DNA of 35,403 nucleotides from positions 1 through 35,403 of the IMG/VR virus record IMGVR_UViG_3300045581_000162; one strand, given 5' to 3'. Positions 1 through 5,216 of this stretch are shown here, piece after piece. This stretch comes from a virus. Position 1 is the stretch's first letter, and every line of letters starts with the position of its first letter. Below the pieces are notes generated by a model. The model ran no database searches. It had not been told where the DNA came from and was given only the letters and a program-made list of their open reading frames with translations. Made by a program: the position numbers and the translations under genes.

Positions 1-1
1 T

Positions 2-196
2 GTACTTAGTCACCGCGACAAGTCGCAATCAGAGATTAACGCCAACGCCCGCCTAATCGCCGCTGCGCCTGATCTGCTGGCAGCATTGCAGGGGCTTTTG
101 AGGGGGATATTTGACGGGCCGGATGATGCCGACGCTGCAACGTTAGTTGCTAAGGCCCGCGCCGCCATTGCCAAAGCGACAGGAGAAACGACATGA
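2..196 (+). CDS. Partial NARLIAAAP-type phage protein (5' end outside window)
   Basis: Sixty-four codons are open from the window edge to TGA at 194-196. The peptide starts VLSHRDKSQSE and carries the NARLIAAAPDLL block found in many small early proteins of proteobacterial phages. The function of that family is unknown. It is a close paralogue of the gene at 336-644: the first 18 codons are identical in DNA, the middle diverges, and both end AAIAKATGETT. Its stop overlaps the next start (ATGA). The beginning lies left of the window, so length and start cannot be given. Confidence 0.75.
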   Translation, partial: VLSHRDKSQSEINANARLIAAAPDLLAALQGLLRGIFDGPDDADAATLVAKARAAIAKATGETT

Positions 197-339
197 GCAC
201 GTTACGTGCAGCCGCTGCCGAGCGCGAGGCGTGCGCAGCAATAGCAAACGAGCACAAAGAGCATTGCTACGACGGAGACCAAGATTGGTATAAGTGTCGC
301 AGCATAGAAGCAGCCATCAGAGCAAGGGGGAACAAATGA
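193..339 (+). CDS. Small early phage protein, 48 aa
   Basis: ATG at 193 overlaps the previous stop and follows a good ribosome-binding site (AGGAG about 8 nt upstream). The 48-residue product starts MSTLRAAAAERE and ends AAIRARGNK. This is the common phage pattern of an N-terminal Ala/Glu helix with a Cys-Ala-x-Ile-Ala core and an Ile-Arg-Ala-Arg-Gly end. No function is known to me. It contains two cysteines in the body (EREAC and EHCYDG). It is shorter than a 60-codon cutoff but its translational coupling on both sides makes it convincing. Its first residues resemble those of the gene at 641, consistent with the duplicated cassette. Confidence 0.7.
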   Translation: MSTLRAAAAEREACAAIANEHKEHCYDGDQDWYKCRSIEAAIRARGNK

Positions 340-644
340 ACAAGCACACACCTGGACCGTGGAACTGCAACCGCGCCAGCGCGGCAGGCCGCGAAATCAT
401 TGTTTCTGAGGTGTCGCCGGTCGATGTTGCTGTACTTAGTCACCGCGACAAGTCGCAATCAGAGATTAACGCCAACGCCCGCCTGATTGCCGCTGCGCCT
501 GATTTGCTGGAGGCGCTGGAGTGGTGCGCTGAGACGCTGGCGGTATTCGTTGCAGACGGAAGCGCCGCGCCGGAATCGGTGATCGGAAAGAACTTGACGA
601 CCGCCCGCGCCGCCATTGCCAAAGCGACAGGGGAAACGACATGA
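336..644 (+). CDS. NARLIAAAP-type phage protein, 102 aa
   Basis: The start ATG at 336 overlaps the previous TGA and has a GGGGG ribosome-binding site 5 nt upstream; an in-frame ATG at 294 would overlap the previous gene by 46 bases and is less likely. The product begins MNKHTPGPWNCN. HTPGPW at the N-terminus followed by NARLIAAAPDLLEAL in the middle is a very widespread architecture in small phage early proteins, with no known biochemical role. The C-terminal half is a paralogue of the truncated gene at 2-196. It ends with an ATGA overlap into the next gene, as part of one translationally coupled operon. Confidence 0.8.
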   Translation: MNKHTPGPWNCNRASAAGREIIVSEVSPVDVAVLSHRDKSQSEINANARLIAAAPDLLEALEWCAETLAVFVADGSAAPESVIGKNLTTARAAIAKATGETT

Positions 645-1387
645 CCACACTACGTGAAGCTGCAGAGATGGCGCTGGAGGCTTTGAAACAATCGCGCCCA
701 AAACCTTGCGATGAAGATGACGATTACGCAGAACTAGCATGGAAGAAACACACTGCGGCAATTGATTTTTTGCGCAAAGCGTTAGACGCCGACAGCATGG
801 CGAGCTTTCCGGAGTCGAAACCATATTGGGTAACAGAAAGACAGATAGATCGAAACGAAATTGTGAAGATGGCAAGAGCAGCCGGATTTTTTTATTCTTC
901 GGGCGGATCGGAATATATGCTTTGCAGAATTCCAAATCTTGAGCGTCTAACGACTCTTATTGTTGCTGCAAAACGTGAATGGAAAGGACTGGTAGATAAG
1001 GAACCTGTTGCGTGGATGGTCTACACGTTGGACGGCAGTTCAGCATTCGTGACCGATAACCCCAAAGACTTTACAGAAAACCATCGAGCGTTACCCCTCT
1101 ACACCGCACCACCCGCAGCACCTGTGCAGGAGCCTGTGGCATGCCAACACAAAAAACCTATCTGTGATTCGCAAGGCAAGACACTCGGATATTCCGATTG
1201 GAAAGACGGAAAAGGTCTTGCTTGGTGGCCGCATAGATCGCTCTACACCGCACCACCCCAACGCGAATGGCAAGGGCTGACGGATGAGGAGATCTGGTCT
1301 GACGGAAGCCGAATGGGCTTATCGGAGGGTGGGATACGCCGGTTCGCCAGAGAGATAGAAGCCAAGCTCAAGGAGAAGAACACATGA
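641..1387 (+). CDS. Modular LYTAPP-repeat early phage protein, 248 aa
   Basis: ATG at 641 overlaps the previous stop. The N-terminus (MTTLREAAEMALEAL) is a helix common in phage early proteins. The middle and C-terminus hold two modules that begin with Glu-Pro-Val-Ala and end with Leu-Tyr-Thr-Ala-Pro-Pro, at about residues 122-157 and 165-205. They are bracketed by EWKGL and EWQGL sequences. An 18-base stretch encoding the LYTAPP motif is identical at 1097-1114 and 1241-1258. The last 40 residues (GLTDEEI onward) resemble a small helical unit frequent at the C-terminus of such proteins. No catalytic motif was seen and the function is unknown. Confidence 0.8.
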   Translation: MTTLREAAEMALEALKQSRPKPCDEDDDYAELAWKKHTAAIDFLRKALDADSMASFPESKPYWVTERQIDRNEIVKMARAAGFFYSSGGSEYMLCRIPNLERLTTLIVAAKREWKGLVDKEPVAWMVYTLDGSSAFVTDNPKDFTENHRALPLYTAPPAAPVQEPVACQHKKPICDSQGKTLGYSDWKDGKGLAWWPHRSLYTAPPQREWQGLTDEEIWSDGSRMGLSEGGIRRFAREIEAKLKEKNT

Positions 1388-1587
1388 CCATCAAACTCAA
1401 CACCGATCAGACAGCAGCAGTAGACCAGTCCTATTTCTGGCAACCCATGGCTACATGCCCACTATCTGTGAAGGTTCAACTGTTAGGAGCTGGAGGCGTG
1501 GCAACGTATGGAAATTGGGATGGCTATAACGGTTTCTGGAAAGGTTGGGCACCGTTACCTAAACGTAAGGAACAACACAATGAATGA
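1384..1587 (+). CDS. Small DUF551-like phage protein, 67 aa
   Basis: ATG at 1384 overlaps the upstream stop and is preceded by AAGGAG. The product contains W-x-P-M-x-T-C-P near residue 19, then V-x-V-Q-L-L-G, a Gly-rich stretch and a final GWAPLPKR. This Trp-x-Pro-Met/Trp-x-Pro-Leu-Pro layout resembles the short phage family DUF551, in which WxPLP is typical. The resemblance is by eye only. Function is unknown. The gene overlaps the next start by 8 bases. Confidence 0.7.
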   Translation: MTIKLNTDQTAAVDQSYFWQPMATCPLSVKVQLLGAGGVATYGNWDGYNGFWKGWAPLPKRKEQHNE

Positions 1588-1774
1588 CAAAGGTTTGGAG
1601 CAGTGGGCCTGGGAGTGCGATATAAAAGAAGATATAAGCAAACTAATAAAGTTTGCTGACCGCATACATTACGAAGCATTCTCGACAGGCTACGACGCAG
1701 GGATGGCATACCAAAAAGAAGTAAATTTAACAACAATCAACAGAATCATTAACGAACTGAAAGGGAAGCTGTGA
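1580..1774 (+). CDS. Hypothetical early phage protein, 64 aa
   Basis: I place the start at ATG 1580 (MNDKGLEQWAWE), because the longer in-frame ATG at 1508 would overlap almost all of the end of the previous gene. AAGGAA lies 7-12 nt upstream. The product is acidic at the N-terminus, then helical with a Tyr/Ala/Gly-containing middle (GYDAGMAYQKE). No family is recognised. It ends in a GTGA overlap with the next gene. Confidence 0.65.
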   Translation: MNDKGLEQWAWECDIKEDISKLIKFADRIHYEAFSTGYDAGMAYQKEVNLTTINRIINELKGKL

Positions 1775-2082
1775 AGAGACTACTTGCATTTGCACTGCTG
1801 TTCGCAACACAAGCCCAAGCAGAATCCTGGGGTGGAAAAGACAAATGGCAGCACGCGATTGTTGGCGCGGGTACCGGGGCAGTGTTCACAAAGATCACGG
1901 ACGACTGGCGCTATGGCTGCGCCGCTGCTGCGGCTGTAGGTTTGGCCAAGGAGATTTACGACAGCACCAACCGCAACCGCCACACGCCATCGTTCAAAGA
2001 CTTTGCTGTTACCGCTGCCGCAGGCTGTGGTTCTAGTATTGTCGTTGCACCAAACTACGTAGGAATCTCTCTTAAATTTTGA
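1771..2082 (+). CDS. Secreted YfiM-like protein with signal peptide, 103 aa
   Basis: GTG start at 1771 overlaps the previous TGA. Residues 1-18 form a classical Sec signal peptide: MKR, a hydrophobic core, then a QAQA cleavage site. The mature part starts ESWGGKDKWQHA and contains the pattern D-K-W-Q-H-A, Gly-rich helix, KEIYDS, and HTPSFKDF. This resembles bacterial YfiM/DUF2279-type periplasmic proteins and phage relatives. No lipobox cysteine is present next to the cleavage site, so it is probably a soluble or membrane-associated periplasmic protein. An envelope-modifying or superinfection-exclusion role is possible but is inference. Confidence 0.75.
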   Translation: MKRLLAFALLFATQAQAESWGGKDKWQHAIVGAGTGAVFTKITDDWRYGCAAAAAVGLAKEIYDSTNRNRHTPSFKDFAVTAAAGCGSSIVVAPNYVGISLKF

Positions 2083-2089
2083 GGATCAC

Positions 2090-2482
2090 ATGCCAAGACC
2101 TAACCCACCGTGCAACAAAGGGCGGAAAATAATAAAGGTCAACGCGCTGACCATGGCGCAGCTAATGAAGCATCTCATGGAAGGGGTCTACTCATGCAAA
2201 GAACTGGCAGCAGAGACCGGACTGCACTACGTGACTGTCCTGCACTACACCCGAGAGTTGTACCGGGCCGGAGTTCTGCACATTGCCAAGTGGGAGCGCT
2301 GCGCCTACGGTAAAGATCAGGTGAAGATTTATAAGTTTGGATCGAAGCCCGACGCAACGCGGCAGCGGCTGACAGACGTAGAGAAGTCCAAGCGGTACCG
2401 CGAAAAGAAGCGGCAGATGGCCCTGCTGCATCGCCTTGCAGGCGCTATGCCGTGTGGGAAGCCACAAGAAGTTATGGCCTAA
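2090..2482 (+). CDS. Winged-helix DNA-binding protein (paralogue 1), 130 aa
   Basis: ATG at 2090 follows GAGG 6 nt upstream. Residues about 20-75 form a winged helix-turn-helix: a first helix (TMAQLMKHL), a turn, CKELAAETGLHYVTV as helix-turn-recognition helix, then a second helix and a beta wing ending KIYKFG. A basic tail follows with SKRYREKKRQ. The gene at 3902-4225 encodes the same layout and is clearly a paralogue. A role as early transcription regulator is inferred from the fold; targets are unknown. Confidence 0.75.
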   Translation: MPRPNPPCNKGRKIIKVNALTMAQLMKHLMEGVYSCKELAAETGLHYVTVLHYTRELYRAGVLHIAKWERCAYGKDQVKIYKFGSKPDATRQRLTDVEKSKRYREKKRQMALLHRLAGAMPCGKPQEVMA

Positions 2483-2570
2483 AAGGGCTTGTAAGGCACA
2501 TTTTATTGGGGCAGAATCGTTACTTAAATCCAACTCTAACTACGGTACTACGGTGCATCGTAGCCAGCCA

Positions 2571-2768
2571 GTGTCAAAACTATCAGACATTTTCAAAGCA
2601 GTGTTCAAACCTCAGTCTGCGGCAGCAGAGGCAGCGAAAGAAGTGGAGATGGCAAAGAAGGAGCTGTTACGCCATCAAGCCGCCGCTGACTATCACGCCA
2701 GGATGAGTGAGTATTGCATCGCATCAATCCGCCGCTTGAGCGGCTTCATACGGGAGGAGCAAAAATGA
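2571..2768 (+). CDS. Small coiled-coil phage protein, 65 aa
   Basis: The reading frame is open from 2436, but that upstream part overlaps the previous gene and looks like non-coding translation. I prefer GTG at 2571 (MSKLSDIFKAVF), although no good ribosome-binding site is visible. Just upstream there is a small inverted repeat, CTACG at 2548-2552 and CGTAG at 2559-2563. The product is a helix with heptad-like spacing (AAKEVEMAKKELLRHQ) and a basic amphipathic end (IASIRRLSGFI). No known function. It is translationally coupled to the next gene by ATGA. Confidence 0.6.
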   Translation: MSKLSDIFKAVFKPQSAAAEAAKEVEMAKKELLRHQAAADYHARMSEYCIASIRRLSGFIREEQK

Positions 2769-3004
2769 GAGGGCAGTGGTTCCGCTTCAAGCGGTGGTGG
2801 TCAAACAAGATGCACGAGCTAGAGCATCGCATGGGCAACAACTCAGGATTCCTTACAACATGGTGGGAGCGCGATGAGAACGGGCTTCACGACCGCCTAA
2901 TGCTGGGATTTAAGTGTGACGTGTGCGGCAAGGTGAGCGGGGCTCACGAGTCTTTCATAACGCAGCAACTTAGAGAAAAGAAAGGGCGCTACCGTGACAT
3001 TTAA
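2765..3004 (+). CDS. Hypothetical protein with CxxC motif, 79 aa
   Basis: ATG at 2765 overlaps the previous stop and has GGAGGAG about 5 nt upstream, making this a better choice than the in-frame ATG at 2714. The protein starts with a strongly basic, Trp/Phe-rich segment (MRGQWFRFKRWW) and contains KCDVCGKVSG near residue 53. A single CxxC could be half of a zinc knuckle, but no second pair is present; a dimeric site is possible. Family not recognised. Confidence 0.65.
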   Translation: MRGQWFRFKRWWSNKMHELEHRMGNNSGFLTTWWERDENGLHDRLMLGFKCDVCGKVSGAHESFITQQLREKKGRYRDI

Positions 3005-3209
3005 TTCTGACGCTTTGACGTTGCACCCAACGATGCATCTGCGGTTTGTACTGCGCGACGTGGCATCTTTAGATGTAAAAAGTAACAGCTATGACTCGGT
3101 AACGGTCAAAATCCTACAACAGTGGTTCCAGCCCGCAGAACGCTACATAGGTGTCATCGCGGGTGAGTGGCGCGATGTTCCGCTGGTCACAGGGGACAGT
3201 GAAGCATAA
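2994..3209 (+). CDS. Hypothetical early phage protein, 71 aa
   Basis: GTG start at 2994 overlaps the end of the previous gene by 11 bases; GAAAGGG lies 6-7 nt before it. The product is a mixed alpha/beta sequence with a strand-like segment (HLRFVLRDV) and ends GEWRDVPLVTGDSEA. No family is recognised. It lies inside the continuous early operon and is followed by a short 12-base gap. Confidence 0.55.
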   Translation: MTFNSDALTLHPTMHLRFVLRDVASLDVKSNSYDSVTVKILQQWFQPAERYIGVIAGEWRDVPLVTGDSEA

Positions 3210-3221
3210 ACAGGAGGCTCT

Positions 3222-3425
3222 ATGGCGAGCGCTGTCGAGATTGCAGATGCTGTACTGAAAGAAGCAAACATGCCGACGTATAGCGAAGCGGTCTCCGCGT
3301 TAAGGGCGCTCGCAAAAGAGATCGGGATGGCCAAGCATGTGGACACGCATATCACATACAAAGCATGGGTCTTGCTAGACATGCTGGACAGATCGCAGGG
3401 GGAGAGACATGCCGACGACAAGTAA
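3222..3425 (+). CDS. Hypothetical early phage protein, 67 aa
   Basis: ATG at 3222 is preceded by a strong AGGAGG site about 5 nt upstream, which fixes the start. The product is mostly helical: VEIADAVLKEANMPTYSEAV is followed by a second amphipathic helix and a Trp-containing third helix. Function unknown. It overlaps the start of the next gene by 17 bases. Confidence 0.65.
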   Translation: MASAVEIADAVLKEANMPTYSEAVSALRALAKEIGMAKHVDTHITYKAWVLLDMLDRSQGERHADDK

Positions 3426-3912
3426 ACCAAGGAAGAAATACAAGCCGAAGCCGCAGCTAACCAACCCGCTCGGTTACGTGCTTGAGGGTATGGAGACTGT
3501 GCGTTCCCGCGCAGACCACATGCTGAAGTTCAAGATAAAAAACAGTGCCGCACTCCTCGCGCTGATGCGAGGAAATGCAACTAAGCAGGACATGAACATC
3601 CTAGTGGCTGTGAGTAATATGACAGAAACGCTATGCTCTATGGGGTTCGGAAAAGAGTACAGCGCCGTCGCTGTCGATGGTAGAGAAGCGATCTTGAAGA
3701 TCATTTTCAGGGCGGTGGATAAGTTGAAGTTTGTGCCCACTGGCCCTGAAATAACGGCAGTTCGTGAATTGGTAGAGCTACATGAGCAGCAGATGGGCGT
3801 CATTACGATTGCTGAGATGGACAAGGCCATCGCGCTGGCAGACAAACAGCTAAGGGCAAAAAAGAACGTCATCAGACTGCCCGAGATCAATGGAGTACCC
3901 GATGCAGGATGA
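3409..3912 (+). CDS. Hypothetical helical phage protein, 167 aa
   Basis: ATG at 3409 follows GGGGGAGAG. The N-terminus is a basic Lys/Pro-rich tail (RKKYKPKPQ), suggesting nucleic-acid contact. The remainder is predicted mainly helical. It reads VLEGMETVRSRADHMLKFKIKNS early on and TGPEITAVRELVELHEQQ later. Proteins of this general layout are frequent in phages of Burkholderiales, but I know of no assigned activity. It overlaps the next gene by 11 bases with the chosen start. Confidence 0.7.
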   Translation: MPTTSKPRKKYKPKPQLTNPLGYVLEGMETVRSRADHMLKFKIKNSAALLALMRGNATKQDMNILVAVSNMTETLCSMGFGKEYSAVAVDGREAILKIIFRAVDKLKFVPTGPEITAVRELVELHEQQMGVITIAEMDKAIALADKQLRAKKNVIRLPEINGVPDAG

Positions 3913-4225
3913 GAAGCATACAAAAGTCAATCACACCGTCATGGCACAGACGCTGATGATGCTCAGGGCTGGGCCGGTAACCGCCCAGTCAGTTGCCACA
4001 AAGACAGGTGTACACATCGTCACCGCCCAGGACTGGCTCCGGGCGCTGAAGAAACAGGGTGCGGTCTATATCGGGTCATGGTTGCCTGATAGCCTGGGGC
4101 GAGATGCCATACCCGTCTATGAGCTTGGAAACGAGCCGGATGAGCCAAGAAGAAAACTAAGCCGCGCTGAGATCGCTCGGCGCTATCGTCAACGTCAACA
4201 ACAGAAATGGGGTAATGAATCATGA
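3902..4225 (+). CDS. Winged-helix DNA-binding protein (paralogue 2), 107 aa
   Basis: ATG at 3902 has GGAG 6 nt upstream; the in-frame ATG at 3890 is an alternative. Residues 11-75 form a winged helix-turn-helix with VMAQTLMMLRAG, then QSVATKTGVHIVTA as helix-turn-recognition helix and a wing ending PVYELG. A basic tail (ARRYRQRQQQK) follows. The arrangement matches the protein at 2090-2482 element by element, with conserved MAQ, TG.H.VT, the wing and the S/A-x-RYR tail. Probable DNA-binding regulator; target unknown. It ends in an ATGA overlap. Confidence 0.75.
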   Translation: MQDEKHTKVNHTVMAQTLMMLRAGPVTAQSVATKTGVHIVTAQDWLRALKKQGAVYIGSWLPDSLGRDAIPVYELGNEPDEPRRKLSRAEIARRYRQRQQQKWGNES

Positions 4226-4455
4226 AAGAGGGTAATGCCGACGAGAGGCAAGTAGGCGGAACGCACTACAAAGACATGGGCATACAGCCCTGGGCAGTCA
4301 TGCAAGCAGTGCTGACAAGAGAAGAATGGCTCGGGTATCTCAAGGGGAACGTAATCAAATACGGGATGCGGCAAGGCAAGAAAGACAGCGACGACGCTGA
4401 GAAAGCCAAGCACTACGCACAGAAACTCTTGGAAGAGACGGGGAAGATTACATAG
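4222..4455 (+). CDS. DUF3310-type (SaV-like) protein, 77 aa
   Basis: ATG at 4222 overlaps the previous stop; GGGGTAA lies upstream. The sequence has the hallmarks of DUF3310: VGGTHYKDMGIQPWAVM, a central GYLKGNVIKYGMRQGKK, then a DAEKAKHYAQKLLEE helix. These match the family's GG-x-HY, IQPWD, GN-x-IKY-x-R and KA-x-HY-x-x-x-L positions. The family is widespread in phages and is sometimes labelled nucleotide kinase, but no kinase motif is present here, so I do not assign an activity. It is the last gene before the structured gap. Confidence 0.85.
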   Translation: MKEGNADERQVGGTHYKDMGIQPWAVMQAVLTREEWLGYLKGNVIKYGMRQGKKDSDDAEKAKHYAQKLLEETGKIT

Positions 4456-4545
4456 TCGGGTGTCAAGTGTCAGTCCTGCCCCGCCTTGTAGATGTTGGTC
4501 AGGACTGCTCGGTGCGTACCCGATGGACATGCGTTCGCGCACCGA
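4456..4545 (+). ncRNA. Candidate structured RNA with two hairpins and a pseudoknot
   Basis: This lies in the longest gap (170 bases) of the rightward gene block. Hairpin 1 pairs CAGTCCTG (4471-4478) with CAGGACTG (4500-4507). Hairpin 2 pairs TCGGTGCG (4509-4516) with CGCACCGA (4538-4545). Both stems are perfect 8-bp helices with 21-nt loops, one base apart. TCGGGT at 4456-4461 is complementary to ACCCGA at 4518-4523, inside loop 2, so a pseudoknot is possible. A further GGGGG (4563-4567) and CCCCC (4584-4588) pair precedes TATTTATTA. It resembles no RNA class I can name. It could be a 5' leader element of the replication genes or a processing site. Confidence 0.5.
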
Positions 4546-4562
4546 CTCCACTTAACTCGGAA

Positions 4563-4598
4563 GGGGGCGAGGAATCTACACATCCCCCCTATTTATTA
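4563..4598 (+). terminator. Weak terminator-like hairpin before the replication genes
   Basis: GGGGG at 4563-4567 can pair with CCCCC at 4584-4588 across a 16-nt loop, followed by the A/T-rich TATTTATTA. The stem is short and there is no clean T run, so it may be an attenuator or chance. It sits downstream of the candidate pseudoknot and upstream of the GGAG ribosome-binding site of the nuclease gene. Confidence 0.25.
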
Positions 4599-4625
4599 CC
4601 TACCAATAACTATTCGGAGCTACAC

Positions 4626-4919
4626 ATGGGATCAACGCCTGAAGCGGCTGTTAAGAAAAAGATTCGTCAAATTTTAGACAGCGCAGGGGCGTATTACGCC
4701 ATGCCTGTCGGCAGTGCCTACGGTAAATCGGGCGTTCCAGATTTCCTAGTCTGCTATCGGGGCAAGTTCATCGGTATTGAGGCTAAGGCCGGTAAGAACA
4801 CCACAACGGCGCTGCAAGATCGAGAACTTGCCAATATTGTACAGGCCGGCGGTGTTGCGCTTATCGTCAACGAAAATGATCTCGGACAGCTACAGGAGGT
4901 GTTCAATGCGACCACATAA
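4626..4919 (+). CDS. VRR-NUC domain nuclease, 97 aa
   Basis: I start at ATG 4626, which has GGAG 8 nt upstream; the frame is open back to a GTG at 4467, but that part covers the structured gap and is not conserved-looking. The product is a minimal VRR-NUC (PD-(D/E)XK superfamily) nuclease. A helix (TPEAAVKKKIRQIL) leads to GVPDF with Asp39, then GIEAKAG with Glu52 and Lys54, and a following Gln64. These are the expected metal-binding and catalytic residues. Stand-alone phage VRR-NUC proteins act on branched or replication-intermediate DNA by analogy with their family. It opens the replication module and overlaps the next gene by 14 bases. Confidence 0.88.
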   Translation: MGSTPEAAVKKKIRQILDSAGAYYAMPVGSAYGKSGVPDFLVCYRGKFIGIEAKAGKNTTTALQDRELANIVQAGGVALIVNENDLGQLQEVFNATT

Positions 4920-5202
4920 GACAGCGGAACAAGACAGCGACATGCTCGCAAAAATCGCGGCGCTGCCAGATGAACAGCAAGAGTGGTTCAAAGCCCTGGT
5001 GCGCGTCATCGCATCCTGCTATGGGGCAGATGCTGTTGCCTCTGGCGTTGCGGTGTTCACCGGCTACGGTCACGATAGTGAGCTGATTGTGGTGCCTATT
5101 AACGCGAATGACATGCAGATCGCTGACATGTTGTTGAATGCGACGAGAGAAATGACGAGCGTTGTGATGGACGACGCGCCGCCTAAAGAACTATTCAATT
5201 GA
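4906..5202 (+). CDS. Hypothetical protein in replication module, 98 aa
   Basis: ATG at 4906 has a near-ideal AGGAGG 6 nt upstream, inside the end of the nuclease gene. The product starts MRPHKTAEQDSDML, has a helix around DEQQEWFKALVRVIASCYG and then a strand-rich GVAVFTGYGHDSELIVVPI. It ends with a helix (ADMLLNATREM) and an acidic-to-basic tail. No family recognised. Its position between the VRR-NUC nuclease and the DNA polymerase suggests an accessory replication role, which is inference only. Confidence 0.7.
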   Translation: MRPHKTAEQDSDMLAKIAALPDEQQEWFKALVRVIASCYGADAVASGVAVFTGYGHDSELIVVPINANDMQIADMLLNATREMTSVVMDDAPPKELFN

Positions 5203-5216
5203 GAATTGAGGCAGGG

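Larger units (their letters stand above)
1..660. repeat. Tandem duplicated gene cassette
   Basis: Bases 1-54 are identical to 431-484, and similarity continues with scattered differences into the following codons. The 3' ends of the two genes also match closely, around 150-200 and 601-650, including the junction with the next gene. The downstream genes both begin M-(S/T)-T-L-R-(A/E)-A-A. The repeated unit is therefore a gene plus the start of its downstream neighbour, about 430-450 bp per copy. The first copy is cut by the window edge, so the full length of identity is unknown. Confidence 0.8.

Noticed and set aside
2540-2570. Promoter or operator before the gene at 2571
   Set aside because: The short CTACG/CGTAG inverted repeat is too small and no convincing -10/-35 pair surrounds it.
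4456-4545. tRNA gene
   Set aside because: The stems do not form a cloverleaf: there are no D- or T-arm sequences and the loops are 21 nt.
4467-4625. Upstream in-frame extension of the VRR-NUC gene from GTG 4467
   Set aside because: It overlaps the hairpin-rich gap, has no good ribosome-binding site, and the nuclease domain begins right after ATG 4626, which has GGAG at proper distance.
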